Source: Gemmatimonas sp. (lineage in GTDB: Bacteria; Gemmatimonadota; Gemmatimonadetes; Gemmatimonadales; Gemmatimonadaceae). From it: a stretch of DNA of 64,000 bases. Positions 44,535 through 54,500 of this stretch are shown in pieces. The stretch spans positions 180,399 to 244,398 of the forward strand of contig NZ_JAPZSK010000017.1 of the NCBI RefSeq assembly GCF_027531815.1, read 5' to 3'. How positions within the stretch are numbered: the stretch's first letter is position 1; each line of letters opens with the position of its first letter. The position numbers were made by a program, and so were the translations under genes. The notes under the pieces were generated by a model. It was given only the letters and a program-made list of their open reading frames with translations, did not search any database and was not told where the DNA came from.

Positions 44535-46199
44535 TTACCGGGCCGACTGCGCCGCGCTCTTCGTGGGTCCGGGGCAGGTAGGCCAGGGGCGCGGGGTACC
44601 ATCTTGCGCCGTCCCCTGGGGGATCAGATCACGCGGGAACGTCTGCGGATCTTCCGACGCCATGTACGCGAGCATCGCGATCAGGGTCGCGTTGTTGCGC
44701 AGGTCTTCGGGCACGATCTTGTCGTACGTGTCACGGTTCGTGTGCCACGTGGTGTTGCTGTAGTCCCAGCTGAGCGCCCCCGTACCAATGCCCGGCGCCT
44801 TGTGACAGACGAACGTCGTGTGATCGGTGCCGCCGGGGCCGCCGAACGGCGTGTTGCCGCCCAGACGTACCCACTGCGTGATCTCCGCCGGCATCTCGCT
44901 CATGTAGCGCGACAGGAACGCGCCCGCGTGCACGAACGGTCCGGGGCTGATCGACGAAATGCGTCCCGTGCCGTTGTCCTGGTTGAAGAGCATCTGCATG
45001 CCCGCGAGCACCTCCGGGTGCATCTCGGCGTACGCCTTCGAGCCGTTGAGTCCCTGCTCCTCCGAGTTCCAGAGGCCGATCACGATGGTGCGCTTGGGCT
45101 TCGGATACACGGTCGTGAGGATGCGCATGGCCTCGATCATGGTGAGCGAGCCGGTGGCGTTGTCGGTGGCACCCGAGCCGCCGGTGAACGAATCGAAGTG
45201 CCCCGACAGCACCACGTACTCGTTCGGCAGGGCGGTGCCCTTCAGCTCGGCAATCACATTGCCGACCGGGCGCTCCGGCCCCTTCTCGGCGTCGATCATG
45301 AGGCGGATTTTGGGCCCCTGATTGTTAGTCGCCAGGCGGTACAGCAGCCCCATGTCCTCGCATCCCACGTCGACGGTGGGCACTTCCTGGGAGGCCGAAC
45401 CGAACACCTTGTTGATGCCCGGAAACTGCGAAAAGTTGGTCGTGAGGGCGCCAAGGACCCCGGCCTCCTTGAGCCTGGCCTGAATGGCCCGTGGCCCGCC
45501 GCCGGCCAAGACCCGCTGACTGTACGAGGCGCTCAGCGCGTTCTGCTCGAGGCGCAGCCGGTCGCGCGACGCCACGGTGCCGAACTCCGCCCACTGCGAC
45601 GGCATGCGGCAGGAGAGCTGCGGTGCGTTGAGGAGCACGAACTTACCGCGCGCAGACGGCACCCACGCGGCGAACTGTTCCGGCGTGGTGACCTGCTCCG
45701 GGATCACGATCACATCGCCCTCCACCCACTTGCCCTTCGTGCCGGGCGTCCAGCCCATGGCGGTGACTTCGAGTCCTCGCACGCGCGGGAAGCGCAGTTC
45801 GGCAAAAGCGGCGCCGTTCTTCCAGCTGTTCCAGGTGCCGTAGTTCTCGATGCGGGCCTGGAGGCCCCACTTCGTGAAGGTGTTCACCATGTACGCCTGC
45901 GCGCGGTCGGCGTCGGTGGACCCCGTGAGGCGCGGCCCGATGGAGTCGAGCAGGACCTGCGCGATCTTCATGACCTCGGAGCGCTGCATCCCCTCCTCGA
46001 AGATCTGCTGAATCATCGAATTGGTGGGCGGCGTGGCGCGCACGTAGGGCGCATTCGCCCGATCCACCGGCAGCGCCTGCGGGTTGGTGGGGGGCAGCGT
46101 GGGACCCTGTGGTGCCCCGCCACGGCCGCCCTGGGCGAGCGCCGTGGTGGCATAGGCGGCCGTGGTGAGCGCGCCGATGAGCAGCGACTGTCGAAGCAT
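44535..46199 (-). CDS. secreted M28-family zinc aminopeptidase
   Basis: 554 residues from ATG 46199, with a signal peptide (LLIGALTTAAYATTALAQ). M28 zinc ligands are visible: VVLSGHFDSFTGGSGATDNATG (first His and bridging Asp), GLWNSEEQGLNGS (catalytic Glu pair), FNQDNGTG (Asp) and NTTWHTNRDTYD (final His). A PA-like insertion lies at about 140-300 before the catalytic half is completed. Exopeptidase activity on extracellular peptides is the expected role. It fits the peptide-scavenging theme of the window (several secreted proteases). Confidence 0.92.
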   Translation of the reverse strand: MLRQSLLIGALTTAAYATTALAQGGRGGAPQGPTLPPTNPQALPVDRANAPYVRATPPTNSMIQQIFEEGMQRSEVMKIAQVLLDSIGPRLTGSTDADRAQAYMVNTFTKWGLQARIENYGTWNSWKNGAAFAELRFPRVRGLEVTAMGWTPGTKGKWVEGDVIVIPEQVTTPEQFAAWVPSARGKFVLLNAPQLSCRMPSQWAEFGTVASRDRLRLEQNALSASYSQRVLAGGGPRAIQARLKEAGVLGALTTNFSQFPGINKVFGSASQEVPTVDVGCEDMGLLYRLATNNQGPKIRLMIDAEKGPERPVGNVIAELKGTALPNEYVVLSGHFDSFTGGSGATDNATGSLTMIEAMRILTTVYPKPKRTIVIGLWNSEEQGLNGSKAYAEMHPEVLAGMQMLFNQDNGTGRISSISPGPFVHAGAFLSRYMSEMPAEITQWVRLGGNTPFGGPGGTDHTTFVCHKAPGIGTGALSWDYSNTTWHTNRDTYDKIVPEDLRNNATLIAMLAYMASEDPQTFPRDLIPQGTAQDGTPRPWPTCPGPTKSAAQSAR

Positions 46200-46319
46200 G
46201 GGACCGTATGGCAAAGGCGGGGAGGGAATGGTACCGGCTCGGAGTTTACGCCCGCGCGTGGCGATACGCTGATGCCGCGGCGCCACGATAACGGCCAGGC
46301 CGCCGGTCACGGACCGGAC

Positions 46320-46793
46320 TCACTTCGCGCGCGAGCCCGTCACGGGGGCCGTCGGCATGTCCATCTCCACCCCTTCGATCACCCGCTTCACGGAGCCGGT
46401 CAGTTGCGTGCCGTTCACCTGCAGGGTCCACGTGCCGATGGACCGCTGCTTCCGCTCTTCGCCATTCATGTTGAGCGTGGCCTCGGAGATCTGGGTGAAC
46501 ACTGCCCCTGACGCCGTGGCGCGTCCCCCGATCGTGACCGGCGGCCGAGTGATTGGCTGATTGTCACTGCGGCTGGTTGCCGTGAGCGTGGCCAGCAGCG
46601 AGTCGCCGGAGACTTCGACCTTCATGGTCCCCTTGGCGGTGATGGCGGTGGCTTCGCCGTTGATGATCTGTCGTCCCATTTCCCACTCCACGTTCCAGGT
46701 GCCCACAATGGGCGCCGGCTGCGCCGCGAGCGAAGCGGCGGTGGCGGGAATGGCAGCGGCAACAGCCAGAATGGTGGTGAGGAGCAGGCGCAT
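46320..46793 (-). CDS. hypothetical secreted beta-barrel-like protein
   Basis: 157 residues from ATG 46793 (MRLLLTTILAVAAAIPATAA). The mature part starts PIVGTWNVEWEMGRQI and ends with IGTWTLQVNGTQLTGSVKRV, a repeated G-T-W-x-x-x-x lipocalin-like strand pair of the type found in many Gemmatimonadota secreted proteins. No function known. It is upstream of the M28 peptidase gene on the same strand with a 120-bp gap. Confidence 0.65.
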   Translation of the reverse strand: MRLLLTTILAVAAAIPATAASLAAQPAPIVGTWNVEWEMGRQIINGEATAITAKGTMKVEVSGDSLLATLTATSRSDNQPITRPPVTIGGRATASGAVFTQISEATLNMNGEERKQRSIGTWTLQVNGTQLTGSVKRVIEGVEMDMPTAPVTGSRAK

Positions 46794-46967
46794 GGCGAGG
46801 GATCGGTGGAGGAGGGAAAGGATCAACGATACACCGTTGGTCACGGGGCCAGGGACGAAGGGTTGCCCGTGGGGCTTTCGAACCCGTCGAGGGGAAGTGG
46901 ACTCCGCAGGACGCCCTCACCACTATTCCTCCGTTCGCGCCACTCGTCCCCTCACTCATGTCGCCCA

Positions 46968-47753
46968 ATGCCCGCTCGCTGGAATGACGTATTTGACCGC
47001 AATCTCACGGACGCCATCCGTGAGTTCGGTCGCTGGCAGGATGGTACGCTGATCATGGAGGAAGATGGGGTGCTGCTCGTGTCGGGTGGCACGGAGTTCC
47101 CCATCGGCTTTTCCAACTGTGTGGCACGCACCGATCCGGATACCGATCCGGCGCTGGTGATCGAGCGCGCCGAGGAGTTTTTCCGGCCGCTCGGGCGCGG
47201 GTTCACGGTCTGGGTGCGCGATCATGTCGATGCGGACATCGCCGCCTATCTGCAGGAGCGTGGCGTGCGTTCGAGCAGCCAGTCCCCGTGGATGTTCCTC
47301 ACGCGGCGTTCACTTGATACCGCGGTACCCGAGGGGGTGGAGGTGCGCATCACCGCCGCGGCGCCGGATCTGCCCGTCATTCAGTCCATCGTGGCCGATG
47401 CGTTCGGGGCCACAGGGATGCCCCGCGAGGAAGCGGACAGCCTGTTTGCCCACCCGCGGCGCGTGTTTTCGCCGGTGACGCGATTTGCGCTGGCCACCGT
47501 GGACGGTGAACCCGCGGCCACGGCCATGGTGCTGCTGACGGGCGGCATGGGCGGCATCTACTGGGTGGGCACGCGGCCGCGCTTCGCCCGGCGCGGGCTT
47601 GGCACCCTGTGCACCGTGGCGGTGGCCAACGCGGCTTTCGAGCTGGGCAAGCCCATGGTGGGACTGCACTCCACCCCCATGGGGCAGGCGGTGTACGAGC
47701 GCATGGGATTCGAGCGCTCGCCCTCCGGCCACCGGTGGTACGTGCTGGCGTGA
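46968..47753 (+). CDS. GNAT-family N-acetyltransferase
   Basis: 261 residues from ATG 46968. The C-terminal half is a GNAT domain: ITAAAPDLPVIQSIVADAFG, EPAATAMVLLTGGMGGIYWV, then the acetyl-CoA loop GTRPRFARRGLGTLCTVAVA (R-x-x-G-x-G/A) and VGLHSTPMGQAVYERMGFE. The N-terminal 130 residues form the extra, degenerate GNAT-like half often found in such proteins. Substrate unknown. Stands alone. Confidence 0.85.
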   Translation: MPARWNDVFDRNLTDAIREFGRWQDGTLIMEEDGVLLVSGGTEFPIGFSNCVARTDPDTDPALVIERAEEFFRPLGRGFTVWVRDHVDADIAAYLQERGVRSSSQSPWMFLTRRSLDTAVPEGVEVRITAAAPDLPVIQSIVADAFGATGMPREEADSLFAHPRRVFSPVTRFALATVDGEPAATAMVLLTGGMGGIYWVGTRPRFARRGLGTLCTVAVANAAFELGKPMVGLHSTPMGQAVYERMGFERSPSGHRWYVLA

Positions 47754-48172
47754 TGCCGGCTGGCCCGTCGCCCGTGCTTGAGGCGCGCCCGCATCGGGGT
47801 GACGAGGTCCGTGCTGGCGCCGGTGGATTCGCTCGGTCGCCGAGACACTGCCGCCGGTTGCGCGGGTTCGCTGAGCGCGCATGTCCCATGGTTCGCGGCA
47901 CTCCGCCCCGGGCCAGCGCTCGCCGCTCGCCTTCGAGCCGCTCCACCTCTCCTGCTCGGACTGTCTCGGCACCGAGTTGTGGGGCGCTGCGTCCCACGGG
48001 CGTCTTGCGCGTGGGGACGGTCACACACTAGGCGCTGATCATCACCTGACTGGTCAGCGACCGCATTCCCACGGGGCGAGAGACAGGGGTGAGACGGGAC
48101 GGTCGTCCCGCGGCTGTGTGGTCCGTACGAGGTGCGGACCGCTCCCTTTCCTACACGCCGGAGACGATCCCC
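47754..48172. other. 419-bp intergenic region upstream of the CsgG-like operon
   Basis: No ORF with a plausible product. Two short hairpins sit close to the operon: GGGACGGTCGTCCC near 48099 and GTCCGTACGAGGTGCGGAC near 48121. They may be regulatory elements of the CsgG-like operon; nothing else recognised. Confidence 0.35.
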
Positions 48173-49066
48173 ATGCCGACCTTCCTGTTCCGCGTGACCG
48201 CTGCCCTGCTGATGCTCGGGGCGCCGCTCACGCACCACGCACAATCCCGCACGCCGGTCGCCGTGCTGCCGGTGACCACCACCGTGCAACGCCACAACGA
48301 TGCGTACGCGGCGCGTGCTCTCGAGGGCCTCCTGACCGCGTCGCTGGGCAAGCTCGGCCGGATTTCGGTGCTCGACCGGTCGCAAACCGATCTCGTGACC
48401 ACTGAACGCGAAACGCAGAAGAGTGTGGACTTCATTGACAGTCGAACGCTTGCCGCGCAGGGGCAGTCGCTGGGCGCGCTCTATGTGCTTACGGCCAACG
48501 TGGACAAGGTGGCGCTCACGGAGACCCGGCTGGACTCCGGGAAAGATCACCAGGGTACGATGACCGTTTCCATCCGCCTCATCGACGTGGCGACGCAGGA
48601 AGTGCGCAGCTCCGCCGTGATCAACTCCGACGCCGGGTCAGGCGGCAAGAAGGGGCTGGGCGGCATGCTCCGTTCCGTCCTCACCGTGCACGATACCCCC
48701 GACGACGCGCTGACGGCGATGGTGGCCAACTTGCGACCAGGCCTCGAGGAGTTCTTCAAGACCGCATTTCCCGTTCGGTTCACCATTGCGCAGGTGGAGC
48801 GCCTGAGTGCCGACTCCACGCACGGGACCTTTCTGATCGACGGGGGCAAGAATGTGGGCGCGCGTCCGCGTATGGTACTCGCCGTGCTCGAACAGAGCGA
48901 TGTGAAGATCGGTGCGCGGGTCGTGCGCCGCGAACGGGAGATCGGCACCCTGGAGATCGTGAGCCTCGACGGTGAGGAACTGTCAATTGGCACCATGAAG
49001 ACCGGGGCGCGCGACGTCGCCACGCTGGTGGCGGCCGGCAAGACCGTCATCGCCGTGCCACGCTGA
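48173..49066 (+). CDS. CsgG/LpoB-like secreted protein
   Basis: 297 residues from ATG 48173, with a signal peptide (ALLMLGAPLTHHAQ). The domain is CsgG/TolB-like: TPVAVLPVTTTVQRHNDAYA, LLTASLGKLGRISVLDRSQTD, AAQGQSLGALYVLTANVDKV, TMTVSIRLIDVATQEV. In known relatives this fold builds the curli secretion pore (CsgG) or a penicillin-binding-protein activator (LpoB). A C-terminal 110-residue beta domain (DGGKNVGARPRMVLAVLE) is added. There is no lipobox, unlike CsgG. First gene of a four-gene coupled operon. Confidence 0.75.
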   Translation: MPTFLFRVTAALLMLGAPLTHHAQSRTPVAVLPVTTTVQRHNDAYAARALEGLLTASLGKLGRISVLDRSQTDLVTTERETQKSVDFIDSRTLAAQGQSLGALYVLTANVDKVALTETRLDSGKDHQGTMTVSIRLIDVATQEVRSSAVINSDAGSGGKKGLGGMLRSVLTVHDTPDDALTAMVANLRPGLEEFFKTAFPVRFTIAQVERLSADSTHGTFLIDGGKNVGARPRMVLAVLEQSDVKIGARVVRREREIGTLEIVSLDGEELSIGTMKTGARDVATLVAAGKTVIAVPR

Positions 49067-49551
49067 TGCGACGCCCTCGGACAGCGGCGCATCCTGTGCT
49101 CGTGTTGAGCGGGGGCGTCGGCCTCGCATATGTCGCGGCGTGTTCCCGACCCGTGGTCTCCACCCCTCCCATGCCGGATCCGGCGACGTGCACGACGGCC
49201 GACATTGCGGTCCAGGTGACCGATGTCGAACGAGATGGCGTGACCTCTTTCGCGCTCGCGGGCGAGCAGTGCGCACTCACGCGTACCGAGGCCATGACGG
49301 CGCTGCTCGATCGGCTGCTCTTCGTGGGGGTTCCGCAAAGCACGCAGACGCTGCCAATGCTGGAGCAGCCCGATGTCATGCGACAACGCCCCACCGCCGT
49401 ACTGCAGCAGCTTCGCATGAGTGGTGGCAGCGACTTCCTCTCGTCAGCCGACTCGCGGGGCGTTGGCCGCTACGCCATCCGCTATGACGTCACCGGTCTT
49501 CGCCGATGGCTGGAGCGTCAGGGGCTGGCCCGGCGATTCGGCCTGCCATGA
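49066..49551 (+). CDS. hypothetical lipoprotein in the CsgG-like operon
   Basis: 161 residues. The ATG overlaps the preceding stop (TGATG). A lipobox-like VAAC lies near residue 26. The mature region (FALAGEQCALTRTEAMTALL then DRLLFVGVPQ and GLRRWLERQG) resembles small helical proteins that follow CsgG-like genes in Bacteroidota, in which a helix is followed by an L-F-x-G-[VI]-P element. No established function. The next gene starts inside its last codons (ATGA). Confidence 0.6.
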   Translation: MRRPRTAAHPVLVLSGGVGLAYVAACSRPVVSTPPMPDPATCTTADIAVQVTDVERDGVTSFALAGEQCALTRTEAMTALLDRLLFVGVPQSTQTLPMLEQPDVMRQRPTAVLQQLRMSGGSDFLSSADSRGVGRYAIRYDVTGLRRWLERQGLARRFGLP

Positions 49552-50522
49552 GCACGCGCATCCTGTCAGGTCTCCGGGCACTCTTCCCCCGCAGGCCACG
49601 TGTGTGCCTCCTCGGCTCGTGTGCCACCACGATGGCGCTCTCGCTGATTGGCACGGCGGTGCCACGGTTGCACGCGCAGGGGGCCGCGACCGTCGGTGCG
49701 GCCGCACGGCCAGCAGCCGTGCAGCCTCGCATCATGGTGATCCCGCGCGTGAAGGAGGGCGAAGACCTGCGCACCATGCTCGACGCCGACGTGTTCACCC
49801 GCATCGGGATTGCCAAAGTGAAGGAAGCATTCGACCGGCGTGGCTTCAGCACCGTGGACTTCGTGGCGCGCCTCAAGGCGGCGGACGAGAACGGACTCTT
49901 CACCGAAGGAAGCCAGACCGGCGTGCGCGACCAGCTGATCCAGATGAGTGGTGCCGATATCTACGTGGAGGTGGAGCTGCGCACCACGACGTCGCCGCAA
50001 GGGAACGGGTGCACCGTGATCCTTGGTGCCTACGAAGCATCGACAGGCACTTCGCTCGCCAACAAGGTGGGCAGCTCCGGACGATTCTATGGCGCCAGCG
50101 AGGAGCAACTGGTCCAACGGGCGGTGGAGGGGAGTGCCGACGACCTGCTCGGTACCATGCAGGCCAAATTCACGGCGATGCTCGACGAAGGGCGGGCGAT
50201 CCTGGTGGACATCAGCCTGCGTCAGGGCGCGCGCTCGTCCTTCAGCGCGCTGCCGAAAGGCCAGGAAATCACGCTCGGCGAGCTGCTTGAGCAATGGATG
50301 ACCGACCATGCCTTCCGCAACGCCGCCCACCTGCAGGGCACGACCGCGATGCGCATGGTCTTCGACGACGTACGCCTACCGCTGCGCGACGACCGCACCG
50401 GACGATCGTACGCCACGAGCCAATTCGGCTCCCAGCTCGCGACGTATCTGCGAACGCTCGGCTATGCCGTCACGCGCGATGTGAAGGGTGCCACGCTCTA
50501 TCTCGTGATTACGGGACCATGA
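49548..50522 (+). CDS. DUF6175 family periplasmic protein
   Basis: 324 residues from ATG 49548 (overlap ATGA with the upstream stop). A signal anchor or signal peptide ends near PRLHAQ. The body fits DUF6175: PRIMVIPRVKEGEDLRTMLD, IAKVKEAFDRRGFSTVDFVA, GADIYVEVELRTTTSPQGN, GELLEQWMTDHAFRNAAHL, RMVFDDVRLPLRDDRTGR. The family occurs mainly in Bacteroidota and has no known function. The linkage to a CsgG-like gene and two other envelope proteins suggests a role in envelope assembly or secretion. Confidence 0.75.
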   Translation: MSTRILSGLRALFPRRPRVCLLGSCATTMALSLIGTAVPRLHAQGAATVGAAARPAAVQPRIMVIPRVKEGEDLRTMLDADVFTRIGIAKVKEAFDRRGFSTVDFVARLKAADENGLFTEGSQTGVRDQLIQMSGADIYVEVELRTTTSPQGNGCTVILGAYEASTGTSLANKVGSSGRFYGASEEQLVQRAVEGSADDLLGTMQAKFTAMLDEGRAILVDISLRQGARSSFSALPKGQEITLGELLEQWMTDHAFRNAAHLQGTTAMRMVFDDVRLPLRDDRTGRSYATSQFGSQLATYLRTLGYAVTRDVKGATLYLVITGP

Positions 50523-51496
50523 GCCACTTCCTTTCTGTTCGTTACCGTTGTCTGCTCGCCGCCGGCATGGGGTTGCTGGTCAATTACACCGCCGAGGCGC
50601 GGGCGCAGTCCGCGTCTCCCGCTCCGCTGCCGATCGCCGTGATGCTGCGACCGATCGAGGGCGACGAACACACCGCTGGTACGCTCGCTTGGCTGGGTGA
50701 TGCCATTACTGGAGCGATATCAGATGCCGGCATGGCCGCGATCTCGCGATCGCCGCTGGCGCTCACCGTACGGGTGAGCAGTCGGAGCGCCGGGCAGTCC
50801 GATGCCGGGATGCGTCGGGTGGTACGGAGTGAGGTGTCGCTGCTGTTCACCGTGCACCTCGCCTCTGCGAACGGCATGGCGGGAAGTGTCCGGCTCACCC
50901 GCTTCGGAACCGGGCGCGACGCCGGCTCCGCCTCGGCAAGTGCGGTACAGTCACTCACGAGTGAGCCCGAGCTCATCGCTTCGGCCATGCTGCAGCTGGC
51001 CCGCGACGCCGAACGCACTATTGAACGCTCGTGCAGCGAACTCCTCGCCTCGGCGACGGAGCGTCAGCAGGCGCGGGACTTCGACGAGGCCATCGCGTTG
51101 CTCATGTCGGTGCCCGCAGCGGCGCCCACCTGTCGCGCGCGTGCGCAGGCGAGCGCCATGGCGGTCTACCAGGCGCGCAGTGCCTGGCAGTGCGGCCGTG
51201 CACTCCAGGAAGCCACCACCCTGCACGCAGCCGGCCGTTTCGATGAGACGCTGCAGGCGCTGCGGTACGTGGACCCGCTGAGCCCCTGCATGCCGCGTAT
51301 TCGCGCGCTCATCGAGACCATTCGTACGGAGGCAGTGGCACGCGATGCGCGCGCCGCCGCCGCCCGGGCCGCGGCCCTGCAGCGTGAGTGGGCGTATCGC
51401 AATGCGCTGCTCCAAGCCACGACGAGCCTCGAGCGACAGCGGCTGATCGTGCTCGGAGACATCGCAGCGGCGCTGCTCGCGCCCGCGCGCCGCTGA
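50519..51496 (+). CDS. secreted protein with coiled-coil/TPR-like C-terminal half
   Basis: 325 residues; ATG overlaps the DUF6175 stop by 4 bp. A signal peptide ends near AEARAQS. The N-terminal domain (PIAVMLRPIEGDEHTAGTLA through VRLTRFGTG) again looks like a compact TolB/CsgG-type alpha-beta unit. The C-terminal part is helical: ERQQARDFDEAIALLMSVPA and HAAGRFDETLQALRYVDPLS are TPR-like, then an Ala/Arg-rich helix. Cys residues are spaced one per TPR-like unit (SCSE, TCRA, QCGR, PCMP), suggesting disulfides. Last gene of the coupled operon. Confidence 0.65.
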   Translation: MSHFLSVRYRCLLAAGMGLLVNYTAEARAQSASPAPLPIAVMLRPIEGDEHTAGTLAWLGDAITGAISDAGMAAISRSPLALTVRVSSRSAGQSDAGMRRVVRSEVSLLFTVHLASANGMAGSVRLTRFGTGRDAGSASASAVQSLTSEPELIASAMLQLARDAERTIERSCSELLASATERQQARDFDEAIALLMSVPAAAPTCRARAQASAMAVYQARSAWQCGRALQEATTLHAAGRFDETLQALRYVDPLSPCMPRIRALIETIRTEAVARDARAAAARAAALQREWAYRNALLQATTSLERQRLIVLGDIAAALLAPARR

Positions 51497-51522
51497 TGAC
51501 GGTCCCCCGTCGATTTCGCACC

Positions 51523-54500
51523 CTAATACACCACCACCTCGATGCCGAAGAGCGCCTGTCGCGCGGGACAGTGCATGACGGAGGCGGAGGCCACGCGGCA
51601 TTCGGGGCGGTTTTGACGGTGCTTCATGGGATAGGCCGTCATGACCGCAGCCGTGCCGCGGTGATTCGCCTGCCGGATCACCGCGTCGGGGAGGTGCGCG
51701 AGGTCGTTGCCGTCGTGCCAGAGTGGCCGGTTCATCGTCCAGTTGGTTGCCGATAGGGCATAGCCACCCGATGGCTCGGCCGCGACGGTGAACAGGATCC
51801 AGTGATGCCCGGGCCTGCTAGGGGCCTTGAGCGTCACCGGCAGGTCCACCACGTCCCAGCGCACGGGGGTGGTAAGCGGCAGTAGTTCGCGCCCTTCCTC
51901 ATCGGCCTTCCCCCACGTGGGTGTTACGGATGCCCACACGGAGGCGGCCGCATGCGACGACGAGTATTGCATCTGCACGACCCCGTTGAGCAGGCTGTCG
52001 GCCGGCACACGCAGGAGCGCATCGGGACCACGTACCGTCTGACGTATCCCACCGACGGTGAAGCGACCTTCGACGAGGTGAATGCCGTCATCGCCGGGAG
52101 CGGGACCGCCGCCGGTATTCACGCGCACCTCGGCATCCACGGGGCGATAGCCCGGGCTCTCGAATCGCAACCGGATGACCGAATCGCTGCTCGCCAGTCG
52201 CAGCCCACCGAAGCGGGCGAGCCCACGCTCTGCCGTCACCCGATCACCGGCGAGGATGGTCACGTCGGAATCGAGCGGTCGCACCTGGACGACGCGCGCG
52301 CCGGTGTCGGCGGTGCGACCGTTCCCGACGCGCACCACGATGGAGGGCACCAGCCGCAGGGCACGGGTTCCGAAGAGCGGCGCCCCATGCGCCACGAGGG
52401 CGGCCTGCGACAGGTTCAGCGATGGCTTTCGGGCCGAGGCCCAGGCGAACGTGGCCGCCGCCACGGAGGTGACGAGCGAAAGGCCGAACCACAGGCGTGC
52501 GAAGGCGCCGGGCTGGCGCTGATGCCACCGAACACGCTGCACGATTGTCTGCTGACGTTCAGGGGAGACCGCAGCACCCACGATGTCCGTGAGCAGCTGC
52601 GTCGCCGGACGCCGATCACCGCGCGCACGCGCCTGTGCCACCACCTGAACGAACAGGTTGCCCGCCTCGTCGTCGGCGCCGGCGGCGCAGAAGTGGCGCA
52701 CGGCCATCGGCAGATGCTCCGGGGCGCGGGTGCGCACCAGCGCCTCGGTGAGCTGACGATGCGCCGCCGCCACGTCGGCTGTCGCGCTGTCGGCGAGCAG
52801 CGACTCCACCACCACATCGTGTACCGGTTGCCAGCGTGCGTGCTCGCGGCGCACGAACCCTTTGGCTTCGAGGGTACGCAAGGTGGCGGCATCCTCGGGG
52901 CGCGCCACCACGATGTTGGCGGAAAGCGGCATCCCCGCGACCGCCAGAACGAGCAAGAGGGCACGTTCGTCCGCTGTGCACGCGCGCAGCCGACGGGTAA
53001 GCGGCGCCGACGCCGCGACCAGCTGCGTGGCCGCGCGCCAGTCCCGCGAGCTCCATTGGCCGTCGCACAGGGCGAGCAGACCCGCATCGATTGCCAGCGT
53101 GAGTCGCTCCACGACTTCGAGGGGAATGCCCTCGCAGGCGTTCACCAGCGCCCCTACGAACTGTTCGCTGTCTGCCGTGTTCGGCCACGTGCCGGACGCC
53201 TCCAGCGTGTCGAGCGTGGCGTCATGGGTGAGCGGTGGGAGATCAATCCGCTGCAGCGCGGGGTGTTCGACCACGAGCGGCCGTTCCGGGCGCATGGCGC
53301 CGACCACGAGCAACGGCAGCCCCGACATGCGCGCCAGCACCATGGTGACCAGCTGCCGTGAGGCACTGTCCAGCCAGTGCAGGTCGTCGAGCAGGAGCAG
53401 CAATGGCTGTTGTTCTGCGACCGCCTGCAGCAGGTCGAGTACGGCGAGCGCGCGGCGCCGCACGAGTTCCCCTGCCTCGGGTGAGCCCGACACACCGGCG
53501 AATCGACTCGCCAGCCCCGGATCGAGCGCCACCAACTCACGTGCGCTGTCGGCGCTGATGCCAGCCGCACCGCGCAGGCCGCAAAGCCCGCGGGCCAGGA
53601 GTGCGGCGAAGGCGAACGGGACATCGAGTTCGCCGGCATTCGCGCGCACGCTGAGCACCTGCGGACGCTTGCCACTGCACCGGTCGGCGATCGCGCGCAG
53701 CAGTCGGCTCTTTCCCACGCCGGCGACACCCTGGAGGATCACCAGTTCAGTGTCACCACGACGGGCCCGGGCCCAGGCCGACATGGTGGTCGCAAACGCG
53801 TCATCGCGCCCCACCAGCTCCAGCGTGAACGGCGTCGGGCGCTGCTCCGAAGGCTCCGGGTCAGCACTGCGCGCCCGGCCAATGCTCGCCTGCATCGCGG
53901 GCGACAGCGGCAGATCCAGTCGCGCCGCCAGTGCCGCGAGACTGTCGGCCTCGCGACGGGCCCCCACGCGATCACCAAGGTCGAGGTGCACCTCCACCGC
54001 CAGCCGTCGGGCGTCGAGCGAGTCAGGCGCACGCGTCAACAGCGCGGCAAGCGTCGTGCGGCGGTCGGCCGGCTTGAGGCGCGGCGGCTCGCGGCGCAGG
54101 ACGGTCTCGACCAGACGTACCAGCGCGTCCTCGAGGCGCCCCCGCTCGGCCGCGGCCCACGCTTCGAACTCGTCGCCGCCAGGCAAGGCGAGGTCGGCGA
54201 GGAAGGGTCCGTGATACAACGACAGCGCTGCCGTGACGTCTTCACGCGCCACCGCGTGGAGGAACTGTTCGCGATCGAGCTGCAGCGCCGGGCCCACACC
54301 TGTCACGGCATCGTCGCGCGTGCTGAGCGTTTCCCCGAGCACCCGCCGCAGGCGCCACAGTGCCTGCCGCACGTTGTGCCGACTGCGTTCCGGCACTGCG
54401 TCGGCCCAAAGCAGGGCGCAGAGCGTGTCCCGGGAGTGGGCCCGGCGACGCTCGGCAGCGCAGTACGCCAGCAGCGCGAGTGGCTTTCCGCGCTGCAGGA

